Below, in pieces: positions 34,205 to 43,371 of a stretch of DNA of 45,171 nt (positions are counted from its first letter, which is position 1; every line of letters starts with the position of its first letter). The notes under the pieces were generated by a model, which had not been told where the DNA came from, made no database searches, and was given only the letters and a program-made list of their open reading frames with translations. Made by a program: the position numbers and the translations under genes. The DNA is from Alphaproteobacteria bacterium (GTDB lineage Bacteria > Pseudomonadota > Alphaproteobacteria > RF32 > CAG-239): positions 1-45,171 of the forward strand of contig JAFTII010000010.1 in NCBI GenBank assembly GCA_017457005.1. The letters are read 5' to 3'.

Positions 34205-34477
34205 ATGACAGCAGTAATTTTTATTATTATCTTCGCGGTAATGGCTATAATGGCAGTACTTTTGGTTTATACCGCACTCAAGTTTGCGCAAGCAAGAAGA
34301 ATTATTCGTACAGAAAGAAGAGAACTTATTACTCTCAGAAGCACTAATAAAATTCTTGTTGCCGAGAATGAAGAGCTTAAGGCTACTCTGGTAAAAAAGG
34401 AACAGGAGTGGGTCAGAGTTCGTGAACAGTTGGCTAATAATTCCGGAGATGAAAAATCTGGATTTCAGGGTCATTAG
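34205..34477 (+). CDS. 90-residue protein: membrane anchor plus coiled coil
   Basis: Family not recognised. An N-terminal helix (about 3-26, ending L-L-V-Y-T-A-L-K-F) is followed by a heptad-rich charged segment (R-R-I-I-R-T-E-R-R-E-L, then L-V-A-E-N-E-E-L-K-A-T-L-V-K-K-E), a probable coiled coil. The polar end is N-S-G-D-E-K-S-G-F-Q-G-H. The general plan resembles small divisome or envelope scaffold proteins, but no family is claimed. There is no ribosome site; CTATTAAATT abuts the ATG. A terminator follows. Confidence 0.65.
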   Translation: MTAVIFIIIFAVMAIMAVLLVYTALKFAQARRIIRTERRELITLRSTNKILVAENEELKATLVKKEQEWVRVREQLANNSGDEKSGFQGH

Positions 34478-34488
34478 AATAGCAAAAG

Positions 34489-34522
34489 CCCCTTAAATCA
34501 GTAAAATGATTTAGGGGATTTT
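34489..34522 (+). terminator. Terminator after the 90-residue coiled-coil protein
   Basis: CCCCTTAAATCA (34489-34500) pairs with TGATTTAGGGG (34507-34517) with one bulged T, then ATTTTTG. Confidence 0.85.
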
Positions 34523-34524
34523 TG

Positions 34525-34552
34525 TTGATTTTTAGGTGTTCAGAGGTAATAT
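34525..34552 (+). promoter_or_regulatory. Candidate uvrC promoter
   Basis: TTGATT (34525-34530), a 16-base spacer and TAATAT (34547-34552) lie just after the preceding terminator and about 20 bases before the uvrC start. Confidence 0.45.
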
Positions 34553-34572
34553 ATACGCTAAAGGAGATAAAA

Positions 34573-36378
34573 GTGTTTGATATAGAAAAAGGTTTGGCAA
34601 ATCTTCTGCGTTATATAGATATGGCTCCGGAAAAATCCGGTGTGTATCGGATGATTAGTGAGCATGATGAAATTCTTTATGTCGGTAAAGCCAAAAATAT
34701 AAAAAAAAGAATAACCGCTTATTCTCATATTGAGAAGCTTCCGCTACGTTTGCAACAGATGGTTGCTCAAATTGTACGAATGGAGTTTATTGTTGTAGAT
34801 AATGAAGCAAGAGCTTTGTTGGTAGAAAATGAGCTGATAAAAAAATATAAACCAAGATATAATATTTTATTGAAAGATGATAAAACGTTTCCGCATTTGA
34901 TGATAGATATTCTATCTGCATATCCGTCTTTGCGTAAATATCGCGGAAGCAGAAACTCAAAAAACAAATATTTTGGTCCGTTTGCCAGTGTTTTGGCAGT
35001 AAATAGCGTATTGGACGTTTTGCAAAAAGCGTTTTTATTGCGTTCTTGCCGTGATAATGTTTTTAAGAATAGGACACGCCCTTGTTTGATGTATCAGATA
35101 AAGCGTTGTTCTGCGCCATGTGTCGGCAAAATTTCTGAAGAGGATTATCGGAAATTGGTAAATGAAGCAGTAGATTTTTTGGAAGGAAAAAACACCTTAA
35201 TTCAAAATAATCTTAAAATGCAAATGAAGTCGGCAAGTGATAATTTGGATTATGAAAAAGCTTTGATACTTCGCGATAGAATAAAAGCTTTGACAAATAT
35301 TCAATCTAAACAAAATGTGGAATATGCAAATATAAAGTCAGCAGATGTAATAGCATTGGTAAAAAATAAAAATTTAATTTGTATTCAAGTGTTTTTTATT
35401 CGTTCCGGGCAAAATTGCGGAAATGTGCCGTATTTTCCTTTACAGGCGGAAGAGGCAACAGATGGCGAAACTTTAGAAGCTTTTTTGAGTAGTTTTTATT
35501 CCGGTCAAGTTGTGCCTAAAGAAATAATTATAAGTATGCAGCTTGAAAATAAAGAATTTTTGGAACAAGCATTGGGGACAAAAATAGTGGTTGCCAAAAA
35601 AGGGAATAAAGCTTTTTTGGTAAAAATGGCTGAAGAAAATGCAAAAGAAGCCATTGATAGAAAATTAGCTATGATATCAACCGTAAAAGACAATTTGAAA
35701 GATTTTGCAGAAACTTTCAAATTATCTAAGATACCGGAAAGAATAGAAGTTTATGATAATTCTCATAATCAGGGCAGTTATGCCGTAGGCGCGATGGTCG
35801 TTGCAACACAGGAGGGTTTTGATAAAAAAAATTATCGTAAATTTAATATTAAAAATACTGTAGAAACTCGTGATGATTTTGCGATGATGCAAGAAGTGTT
35901 AAAACGCAGATTTGCTAAAATGACATCAGAAAATAAGCCTGATGTGATATTACTTGACGGCGGAAGAGGGCAGCTTAATGCGGTGCATGATATTTTACAA
36001 GAATTTGATTTAACGGGAATAACCATAATTGCGATATCAAAAGGACCGGAAAGAAATGCCGGAAAAGAATTTTATCATGTGCTGGGGCAGGATAGTTTTG
36101 CGCTGGAATATCGGTCGCCACTGGCATTTTATTTGCAAAATTTACGGGATGAGGCACATCGTTTTGCGATAGGTACTCATCGGCAGAAACGTGCTAAATC
36201 AATGCTTGTATCGCGGCTTGATGAAATAGAGGGAATCGGGGCTAAAAGAAAAAGAGACTTATTGGGGCATTTTGGTTCTGTGGAGGCAATAAGTCAGGCG
36301 AAGGTAAAAGATTTGCAAAAAGTCTCCGGTATTAGTAAAAAAACAGCGGAAAAAATTTATAATTACTTTCATAATTAA
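34573..36378 (+). CDS. uvrC: UvrABC excinuclease subunit C
   Basis: UvrC makes both incisions around a UvrB-marked DNA lesion. From the GTG at 34573 (AAGGAG six bases upstream) the protein is 601 residues. Upstream in-frame starts would run through a terminator and promoter. The GIY-YIG nuclease is N-terminal (G-V-Y-R-M 23-27, Y-V-G-K-A-K-N 36-42). The Cys cluster C-L-M-Y-Q-I-K-R-C-S-A-P-C binds the iron-sulfur centre. A UVR domain (about 200-235), an RNase H-like 5' nuclease (V-Y-D-N-S-H-N; L-L-D-G-G-R-G-Q-L) and two C-terminal helix-hairpin-helices follow. pgsA is next, the usual alphaproteobacterial order. Confidence 0.97.
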   Translation: MFDIEKGLANLLRYIDMAPEKSGVYRMISEHDEILYVGKAKNIKKRITAYSHIEKLPLRLQQMVAQIVRMEFIVVDNEARALLVENELIKKYKPRYNILLKDDKTFPHLMIDILSAYPSLRKYRGSRNSKNKYFGPFASVLAVNSVLDVLQKAFLLRSCRDNVFKNRTRPCLMYQIKRCSAPCVGKISEEDYRKLVNEAVDFLEGKNTLIQNNLKMQMKSASDNLDYEKALILRDRIKALTNIQSKQNVEYANIKSADVIALVKNKNLICIQVFFIRSGQNCGNVPYFPLQAEEATDGETLEAFLSSFYSGQVVPKEIIISMQLENKEFLEQALGTKIVVAKKGNKAFLVKMAEENAKEAIDRKLAMISTVKDNLKDFAETFKLSKIPERIEVYDNSHNQGSYAVGAMVVATQEGFDKKNYRKFNIKNTVETRDDFAMMQEVLKRRFAKMTSENKPDVILLDGGRGQLNAVHDILQEFDLTGITIIAISKGPERNAGKEFYHVLGQDSFALEYRSPLAFYLQNLRDEAHRFAIGTHRQKRAKSMLVSRLDEIEGIGAKRKRDLLGHFGSVEAISQAKVKDLQKVSGISKKTAEKIYNYFHN

Positions 36379-36430
36379 AAAAACTAACATACTATATTAA
36401 CAGTTTGAACATTTTAAAGAGAGAATAGAC

Positions 36431-37087
36431 GTGTATAGCTTACCTAATTTATTAACAATATCACGAATTGTGGTTATTCCGGTAATTTTTTTATCTGTGT
36501 ATATTAATACTGTCTGGTGGAGCTTGCTGGCAGCAGTATTGTTTATAATTGCTTCTATAACTGATTATTTTGATGGTTATTTGGCAAGAGCAAGAGGTGA
36601 AGTCTCTGCTTTCGGAAGATTGTTGGATCCGATAGCTGATAAATTGTTGGTTACTTCCGCATTGGTTGTGTTATTAGCAAAACCTGATATGTTGGTTACC
36701 AGATTGAGCTTGATACCTATAATTGTAATCTTGTGCAGAGAGTTATTGGTTTCCGGTTTGCGTGAGTTTTTGCGTGAAGTTAATGTCGGAATGCCGGTAA
36801 CAAGATTGGCTAAGTGGAAGACAGGTTTTCAAATGACGGCTCTGTCAATGATGTTGCTAAAAGGTTTTTGGTTTTGGGGCGGAATCGGCGAAATGTTGTT
36901 ATGGATTGCCGGCGTTTTAACCTTTATAACCGGTTATCAGTACTTTCAAAAGAGTCTGGATTATATTCGTAAGGAAGATAAAAAAAATAAAACCAAAAAG
37001 ACAGTTACAAAAACTGTTGCTAAAAAAACATCTTCAGTAAAAAAGAAGTCGGTTAAAACCAAGGTTGCATCTAAAATAAAAAAATAA
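36431..37087 (+). CDS. pgsA: CDP-diacylglycerol--glycerol-3-phosphate 3-phosphatidyltransferase with Lys-rich tail
   Basis: PgsA commits CDP-diacylglycerol to phosphatidylglycerol synthesis. The complete CDP-alcohol phosphotransferase motif is present: D48-G49-x2-A52-R53-x8-G62-x3-D66-x3-D70. Several membrane helices span residues 5-172. The start is GTG at 36431. Residues 181-218 form an unusual tail with 17 Lys among 38 residues and Thr, Ser and Val between them (for example T-K-T-V-A-K-K-T-S-S-V-K-K-K), like the C-terminal tails of bacterial histone H1-like proteins. It would face the cytoplasm. A response-regulator gene starts 21 bases after the stop. Confidence 0.94.
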   Translation: MYSLPNLLTISRIVVIPVIFLSVYINTVWWSLLAAVLFIIASITDYFDGYLARARGEVSAFGRLLDPIADKLLVTSALVVLLAKPDMLVTRLSLIPIIVILCRELLVSGLREFLREVNVGMPVTRLAKWKTGFQMTALSMMLLKGFWFWGGIGEMLLWIAGVLTFITGYQYFQKSLDYIRKEDKKNKTKKTVTKTVAKKTSSVKKKSVKTKVASKIKK

Positions 37088-37108
37088 TTTTTGCATGGTG
37101 AGTGTTTT

Positions 37109-37798
37109 ATGACTACAGAGATGAAACATATTTTAGTGGTAGATGATGACACTCGTTTGAGAGTTCTTTTGCAGAAGTTTTTGAGAGAAAACGGATTTTA
37201 TGTATCTGTTGCCAAAGATGCAACTGAAGCACGTAAATTATTGCAAGTTTACAGGCATGACCTGTTGATTGTAGATGTTATGATGCCAAATGAGAGCGGT
37301 TTGGAATTTGTAGCAAAATTGCGTGAAGATAGTGATGTTCCGGTGATTATGTTAACCGCAATGGGAGAAGTTCCGGATAGAATTGCCGGATTAGAAAGTG
37401 GTGCTGATGATTACTTGTCTAAACCATTTGAACCGCAAGAATTAGTATTGCGTATTAAAAGTATCTTAAAAAGGACACCCAAAATAAAAGCAAATGCAGA
37501 TGATTTGCTCAATTTGGGTTCATGTGTGTATAGCATTAGTAAAAAAGAACTTGCGACTAAAAAAGGCGATTTAATCCATATAACACCGGTGGAACAATCT
37601 TTACTTAATGTATTGGCAGTAAAGTGCGGTCAGGTATTTACCAGAGAAAAACTGGCGGATATCTTAGGAGCCGGACAAAGCCCTCGTTCAATAGATGTGC
37701 AAATAACTCGTTTGCGTAAAAAAATAGAACAAGATTCTAAAAATCCGCGTTATTTGCAGACTGTCAGGGGGAAAGGGTATATGCTGTTGCCCGAATAG
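37109..37798 (+). CDS. OmpR-type response regulator
   Basis: Two-component DNA-binding regulator of 229 residues. The receiver has the acidic pair D12/D13, phospho-acceptor D56 (I-V-D-V-M-M-P), T83 and K105 (S-K-P-F-E-P). The C-terminal winged helix (about 130-229) ends R-G-K-G-Y-M-L. I chose the ATG at 37109, with GGTGAG seven bases upstream; a TTG at 37091 would add six residues. It is followed, after 219 bases, by a histidine kinase on the same strand, its likely partner. Sequence resembles regulators of the alphaproteobacterial PetR group. Targets are unknown. Confidence 0.92.
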   Translation: MTTEMKHILVVDDDTRLRVLLQKFLRENGFYVSVAKDATEARKLLQVYRHDLLIVDVMMPNESGLEFVAKLREDSDVPVIMLTAMGEVPDRIAGLESGADDYLSKPFEPQELVLRIKSILKRTPKIKANADDLLNLGSCVYSISKKELATKKGDLIHITPVEQSLLNVLAVKCGQVFTREKLADILGAGQSPRSIDVQITRLRKKIEQDSKNPRYLQTVRGKGYMLLPE

Positions 37799-38017
37799 GG
37801 TATGCAGAGCTTGTATAATGCTTCATCTAGAGCGATTTGTTCAAGTCTCAAAAAATCACGTGCTGTCTGTACGCTAAGTTTTTTGCTTTTCAAATTACTC
37901 TATCTAAACCATTCTTCAAGCTCTAAGGGATTGTGTTAAAAGTGTGGAGCTTAAAGGTTTATCAGGAGTGGTTCGTTCAGATAATAAAAGCATTGAGAAA
38001 TAAGTAAGGAATTTTTT
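37799..38017. other. 219-base gap between response regulator and kinase
   Basis: Unusually long for a cognate pair. It has no terminator, but AAGCTC (from 37918) and GAGCTT (to 37952) can pair. On the reverse strand, about 37801-37930 reads as a protein-like, Lys/Leu/Ala-rich segment (S-N-L-K-S-K-K-L-S-V-Q-T-A-R-D-F-L-R) preceded in frame by E-L-E-E-W-F-R and a stop. This may be a decayed gene fragment. TAAGGA before the kinase start is its ribosome site. Confidence 0.35.
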
Positions 38018-39370
38018 ATGCATTTACGTTTATCTCCAAAAATAGAAGCAAAATTATCATATTTGCGTTTAAAGTTTTTACCGCGTACGTTGTTTTTTAG
38101 AACAATGCTTTTGATATTTGTACCGCTGATAGTGGTTCAAATTGTTTCGGTTGTGGTGTTTTTTGATGGCAGTTGGAGCCGAATGGGAAGAAAATTATCT
38201 GAAAACTTGGCGGCCGAAATTGCCATAATTATTGATATGGCAGAACAAAAAGATATTGAATGGGAGAGAGTTCAAAAAACAGCGGCTAATGTTTTGGGGC
38301 TATCTGCCAATAAAATATCTGCAACTGATAAAGCTAAATATTTAAATTTGAAAAATAATAAAATGGTACTTGGATTTTTGGAAACAGAATTGAGAAAAAA
38401 TTTTCCAAGTGCAAATCCTGAAGTCTTTTTGAGTGCGGATGGGGATACGTTATCAATTCTAATTCATTCTGAAAAAGCAATATATGAATTTACGTGTCCT
38501 AAGAAGCGCATTTTCAGTTCTTCAATATTTATGTTTGTAGTATGGATGGCCGGTACATCAGTGTTGTTATTTTTGGTGGCCGTGTTGTTTTTGCGTATTC
38601 AAGTCAGGGCAATTTCAGACTTGGCCAAAGCAGCAGAAGATTTTGGTAAGGGTGTTGATAATAAACGTTTTAAACCTTACGGATCTTCAGAAGTCAGAAA
38701 AGCTGCAATAGCTTTTATCAGGATGAAAGAACGTATCCAACGTCAGATTAGCGAACGGACACAAATGTTGGCAGGAATATCTCATGATTTGAGAACCCCT
38801 TTAACAAGAATGAAGCTGCAAATATCTATGATGAAAGAGGAATACGATAAAAAAGATTTATTGGTTGATGTAGATGAAATGGAAAAAATGCTGAATGGGT
38901 ATTTGGCGTTTGTTCGTGGCGAAGCTACTGAAGAATATTCTGATGTAAATATTAATCTTCTGTTGGACGACATGGTAGATAAGTTCAGGCTGGCAAATGC
39001 AAAAATAAATTATACTTATCAGCATTCTGATGTTGTTATTGTTGCTAGAGAACAGTCTTTACGAAGGGCTGTCGGAAATATTATATCTAATGCCGCAAAG
39101 TATGGTAAAAATATTGCAATAAGTTTAAATTATTTTGATAAAAATATAGAAATAATTGTAGAAGACGATGGACCGGGAATTCCTAAAGATAAAAGAGATG
39201 ATGTCTTTAAGGCCTTTTATCGTCTGGAAAAATCTCGTAATAAAGAAACCGGTGGTGTCGGTTTGGGCTTGTCAATAACAAAAGATGTGATAACCTCTCA
39301 TGGAGGGACTATAAAATTAGATGATAGTTCTCTCGGAGGATTAAAAGTTGTGATAAATATTCCGCGATAG
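38018..39370 (+). CDS. EnvZ-type sensor histidine kinase
   Basis: The 450-residue inner-membrane sensor has TM1 (about 28-48), a periplasmic domain of about 115 residues, TM2 (about 168-192) and a HAMP domain (about 193-246). The dimerisation domain has phospho-acceptor His256 in I-S-H-D-L-R-T-P-L. The ATPase domain has N-box N354/N358, D-D-G-P-G-I-P (383-389) and G-V-G-L-G-L-S (413-419). All catalytic motifs are intact. The ATG has TAAGGA upstream. It is the likely partner of the preceding response regulator. An acidic protein gene starts nine bases after its stop, suggesting a shared transcript. Confidence 0.93.
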   Translation: MHLRLSPKIEAKLSYLRLKFLPRTLFFRTMLLIFVPLIVVQIVSVVVFFDGSWSRMGRKLSENLAAEIAIIIDMAEQKDIEWERVQKTAANVLGLSANKISATDKAKYLNLKNNKMVLGFLETELRKNFPSANPEVFLSADGDTLSILIHSEKAIYEFTCPKKRIFSSSIFMFVVWMAGTSVLLFLVAVLFLRIQVRAISDLAKAAEDFGKGVDNKRFKPYGSSEVRKAAIAFIRMKERIQRQISERTQMLAGISHDLRTPLTRMKLQISMMKEEYDKKDLLVDVDEMEKMLNGYLAFVRGEATEEYSDVNINLLLDDMVDKFRLANAKINYTYQHSDVVIVAREQSLRRAVGNIISNAAKYGKNIAISLNYFDKNIEIIVEDDGPGIPKDKRDDVFKAFYRLEKSRNKETGGVGLGLSITKDVITSHGGTIKLDDSSLGGLKVVINIPR

Positions 39371-39379
39371 GGGCAAAAA

Positions 39380-40042
39380 ATGGAAAATAATGAAATTGAA
39401 AATGATGAATTGAAGTTGGATTTTGAAGATATGCCCGACTTGAATTTTGATGATGTTGAGGTTGCGGTTGATGAAAATCAAGAAAATGTTTTAATGCAAG
39501 ATAATCCTGATAGTGATGTGTTTGATGATTTGGTTGAAACCATGATGCCGGAAAAAGAGCCGGTATCTGTAGAAGAACAGGTTGAACCTGAAGAACAAGC
39601 AGAATCGGATAAAACTGAAGAAGATGATTATTCGGAAGAAACTTATAGTGATGTTGATATAGAACAAAATGAATCTTCTAATGCGAATCCGGCTTATATT
39701 CCTATAACATTCGGTAGAGATGCTAATTTTGTAGAGTGGTATAGCGGAAGTGCAGATGAGCCTATCTTTGAGGTATCAAAGAACTCGGAATCCGGAGATA
39801 TTATTGGAGATGATGAGTGGCAAACAATACATGTAAATGTCGGCTTAGATAGTTATGGGTGGCAAGTTCATTTTGCGAGTGGATCAATTATGAGTATTGA
39901 TGATGTGCGAATTTATCAATTAAGAAACGGTGAACTCCCCGAAACAGATGGAGCCATTGTATATGGTTCAACCCGAATAGAATTTAAAAATATAAAAAAG
40001 ATAACAGTTTATAAAAGCGTACGTTATTTTACTTATGCTTAA
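39380..40042 (+). CDS. Acidic protein of unknown function in the kinase operon
   Basis: Not recognised. The first 100 or so of 220 residues are low-complexity and very acidic (for example E-D-M-P-D-L-N-F-D-D-V-E and E-E-D-D-Y-S-E-E-T), probably disordered. Residues 105-220 look like a compact beta-rich domain with several Trp and Tyr (F-V-E-W-Y-S-G-S-A-D-E-P; S-Y-G-W-Q-V-H-F-A-S-G-S). No signal or membrane segment is seen. It lies nine bases after the kinase with AGGGG upstream, so it may modulate that system. Its stop overlaps the convergent lipoprotein gene by four bases. Confidence 0.75.
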   Translation: MENNEIENDELKLDFEDMPDLNFDDVEVAVDENQENVLMQDNPDSDVFDDLVETMMPEKEPVSVEEQVEPEEQAESDKTEEDDYSEETYSDVDIEQNESSNANPAYIPITFGRDANFVEWYSGSADEPIFEVSKNSESGDIIGDDEWQTIHVNVGLDSYGWQVHFASGSIMSIDDVRIYQLRNGELPETDGAIVYGSTRIEFKNIKKITVYKSVRYFTYA

Positions 40043-40932
40043 TTTTGCTTGTTTAGAGGAAAGATTTGTACACTTCCTTGGGCAGGCGCTTCTTCAGTAT
40101 TTGCTACCGGTAATCCTATTTCTGTAGTTGCCTGTTTCTCGCTTTTTGCAACTGTTTTGGTATTGCGTTCTTGTTTGGGAGCTTTCAGTTGAGGAGATAA
40201 CGGATAGGCGTTTTTGGGCATGCGGAACAACATATATCCGGAGCCGCCGCCATAGGCCGGTCCTGATATACCAATTGAGTAAAACCCGCCGATGTAGCCA
40301 TAATCTAAATCAATATAATCTATTGCGAATACGGTTTTTATAGAGCTTTGACCAATAGTTGTCATCTTACAATTATATCCGCTGTCTTCCAATAAAATGT
40401 GGTTTACGTTTTTGGCAAAAAGAATCGTTTTAGAGGGGGTGCATTCCGGAGTTTGTCCGCCATAAGTAAGATTGTAATTTAATACCAAATTAATTTTATT
40501 GGATTGAGCTTCTATAATAACATCGGTAATTCTTACACTATCAATATATGCATTGGTAGGAGTAATCCCTGATATTAACGGAATGGAAATATAGTTTTCT
40601 AAACACGTATGAGCAGAAGAATCGGCTTGGCAGATAAGAGCTTTTTGGTAATTGTTGTTATCAAAAAGCTGTAGCAAACTGTTATATATGTATTCCTTAG
40701 ACATAGATAATTTAGCGGGAGCGCATTGGTGCGAACGGCAAACAACAATAGAACTTGTTTTTGCCAATGGAGCCGGAGCAACTTCTTTGTTGATGTTTTT
40801 ATAGTCGGCTTCAACCGGAGCTAACGGATTTGTAAGAATATCAAGAACGCTGCGATTGCGTAAGTAGTCGCAGCCGCATAAAGATAAAACGGCACCAATT
40901 GTTAAAATACCTGATGTGAACTTCTTATACAT
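40039..40932 (-). CDS. Lipoprotein of unknown function
   Basis: A 297-residue protein with a signal peptide and lipobox L-C-G-C: the lipidated residue is probably Cys21. Asp at +2 would favour inner-membrane retention if the E. coli sorting rule applies. The mature part has paired Cys residues (C-R-S-H-Q-C-A-P; C-Q-A-D-S-S-A-H-T-C), a Gly/Tyr-rich stretch (D-Y-G-Y-I-G-G-F-Y; G-P-A-Y-G-G-G-S-G-Y) and a polar C-terminal tail. Family unknown. AAGG lies about eight bases before the ATG. It is convergent with the acidic protein and divergent from the nuclease. Confidence 0.82.
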   Translation of the reverse strand: MYKKFTSGILTIGAVLSLCGCDYLRNRSVLDILTNPLAPVEADYKNINKEVAPAPLAKTSSIVVCRSHQCAPAKLSMSKEYIYNSLLQLFDNNNYQKALICQADSSAHTCLENYISIPLISGITPTNAYIDSVRITDVIIEAQSNKINLVLNYNLTYGGQTPECTPSKTILFAKNVNHILLEDSGYNCKMTTIGQSSIKTVFAIDYIDLDYGYIGGFYSIGISGPAYGGGSGYMLFRMPKNAYPLSPQLKAPKQERNTKTVAKSEKQATTEIGLPVANTEEAPAQGSVQIFPLNKQN

Positions 40933-41036
40933 AATTTAACCTTTTGCAAAAAATTATGATTTATATTAGGACAAAGAATATTAAACAACAAAGTTTTTTT
41001 GTTACTTATTCAATATTTATTTATGAGGAAAGACTG

Positions 41037-41492
41037 ATGCCGATTTTATTCTTATTTGCAATGCTAGTTTATAGTGCTGATTTGTTTGCGGTAGAAATTA
41101 AGGTTATAGATGGCGATAGTATTTATCTGGATAGGCAGGAAATACGTTTGGAGGGGATAGATGCACCGGAGTATCATCAGCAATGTTATAATGAAAACGG
41201 AAAATTGTATGACTGTGGAAGAAAGGCTTTTAAGGCACTGAAATTAATGCTTAAGGAAGATGTTATTTGCAAAATCGTTGCCAAAGATCGGTATAAACGA
41301 AAAGTGGCGGTGTGTTATTCCGGAGGCAAAAACTTAAATGAAGAAATGGTCAAACGGGGATGGGCTGTGGCGTATGACAGATATACAGATGATTATGTTG
41401 ATGATGAAAAAACGGCTAAAAAGGCTAAAAAAGGTTTGTGGCAAGGTAAGTTTATGCGTCCGGAACTATATAGGTCATTGCATAGAGATTAA
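41037..41492 (+). CDS. Secreted thermonuclease-like (SNase) nuclease
   Basis: A 151-residue protein with an 18-residue signal peptide (hydrophobic, ending D-L-F-A) and an SNase OB-fold. Residues matching the staphylococcal active site are D25 and D27 (V-I-D-G-D-S), R37 (I-R-L-E-G), D42 and E45 (I-D-A-P-E) and R88 (D-R-Y-K-R-K). Cys50, Cys60 and Cys78 may form a disulfide. The expected activity is Ca2+-dependent cleavage of DNA and RNA in the periplasm or outside. The ATG at 41037 has GAGGAAAG upstream; a TTG at 40944 would bury the signal peptide and lacks a site. Confidence 0.9.
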   Translation: MPILFLFAMLVYSADLFAVEIKVIDGDSIYLDRQEIRLEGIDAPEYHQQCYNENGKLYDCGRKAFKALKLMLKEDVICKIVAKDRYKRKVAVCYSGGKNLNEEMVKRGWAVAYDRYTDDYVDDEKTAKKAKKGLWQGKFMRPELYRSLHRD

Positions 41493-41546
41493 ATAAGCAG
41501 AAAGTATTTAAGCCGGAATATTTTTGCTTTTTTGGAGAGATTCCTA

Positions 41547-41574
41547 TTGACAGAGACAAAAACTTATGTATATT
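41547..41574 (+). promoter_or_regulatory. Promoter of rplU-rpmA
   Basis: Perfect TTGACA (41547-41552), a 16-base spacer and TATATT (41569-41574) give a start near 41581 and a 36-base leader. Confidence 0.65.
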
Positions 41575-41616
41575 GCAAAGCAACGTTTTATGTTTAAATA
41601 ATGTAAAGGTGAAAAT

Positions 41617-41919
41617 ATGTACGCAGTTATTAAGACCGGCGGTAAACAATATCGCGTTACAACAGGCGATGTGTTAAAAGTTGAGAAACTTGCCGGTGAA
41701 GAAGGAAAAGAAGTTGTATTTAATGAAGTTTTAGCTTTGGGCGATACCATCGGTTCTCCTTTGGTTGACGGTGCTAGTGTTAAAGCTACTGTTTTGAAAC
41801 AAGCTCGTGATGCTAAAGTTATCGTATTCAAGAAAAAACGCAGACAGAATTATCGTCGTAAAAACGGTCATAGACAGTATATTACAATAGTAAAAATTAC
41901 TGATGTATGCGGTAAGTAA
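41617..41919 (+). CDS. rplU: 50S ribosomal protein L21
   Basis: A 100-residue protein with the complete L21 sequence pattern: [14 protein letters not shown] at the start and the basic [16 protein letters not shown] at the rRNA-binding end. AAGGTG precedes the ATG. rpmA follows by 19 bases, the conserved order. Confidence 0.98.
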   Translation: MYAVIKTGGKQYRVTTGDVLKVEKLAGEEGKEVVFNEVLALGDTIGSPLVDGASVKATVLKQARDAKVIVFKKKRRQNYRRKNGHRQYITIVKITDVCGK

Positions 41920-41938
41920 GTTTTAAGGAGATAGAATT

Positions 41939-42193
41939 ATGGCTCATAAGAAATCAGGTGGTAGTTCCAATAACGGGCGCGACTCTATCGGACGCCGTTT
42001 AGGTTTGAAAAAATCCGGCGGTCAGAGTGTTATTCCGGGCAATATTATTGTTCGCCAACGTGGAACTCAATATCATCCGGGTGCTAATGTAGGCATGGGT
42101 AGAGATCATACAATCTTTGCCGTTGCTGAAGGTAAGGTGGTATTTTCTAAAAAAGCCGGCAACAAAACAGTTGTTTCTGTTGTTTGTGACTAA
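41939..42193 (+). CDS. rpmA: 50S ribosomal protein L27
   Basis: An 84-residue protein beginning [16 protein letters not shown], the flexible N-terminus that reaches the peptidyl-transferase centre. There is no N-terminal leader of the kind that is proteolytically trimmed in Firmicutes. The body has [14 protein letters not shown] lies before the start. Confidence 0.98.
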   Translation: MAHKKSGGSSNNGRDSIGRRLGLKKSGGQSVIPGNIIVRQRGTQYHPGANVGMGRDHTIFAVAEGKVVFSKKAGNKTVVSVVCD

Positions 42194-42221
42194 TTGCTTT
42201 TTTAGGTTAAGTTGTAAGTAT

Positions 42222-42241
42222 GGGGGCGCAATTGCAGCCCC
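42222..42241 (+). terminator. Probable terminator or attenuator after rpmA
   Basis: An imperfect hairpin of GGGG...CCCC arms around GCAATTGC, followed by TTTACTTTT, starts 29 bases after the rpmA stop and precedes obgE. Mismatches make it weaker than the other terminators here, so partial readthrough into obgE is plausible. Confidence 0.45.
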
Positions 42242-42263
42242 TTTACTTTTCATATAAAACGGG

Positions 42264-42297
42264 TATCTTAGTTAAGAGTAACCGAGTGAGTAAGATA
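42264..42297 (+). promoter_or_regulatory. Inverted repeat abutting the obgE start
   Basis: TATCTTA (42264-42270) and TAAGATA (42291-42297) are exact inverses, and the second arm ends one base before the obgE ATG. The only ribosome-site candidate (GAGTGAG) lies in the loop beside the second arm. Folding could limit initiation. Confidence 0.35.
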
Positions 42298-42298
42298 A

Positions 42299-43360
<1,062 letters not shown>

Positions 43361-43371
43361 GGAGAATTTGA

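Noticed and set aside
34522..34572. Upstream TTG start for uvrC
   Set aside because: It would run through a terminator end and a promoter; the GTG at 34573 has a perfect AAGGAG.
40944..41036. Upstream TTG start for the nuclease
   Set aside because: It would place 31 residues before a clear signal peptide and has no ribosome site; the ATG at 41037 has GAGGAAAG.
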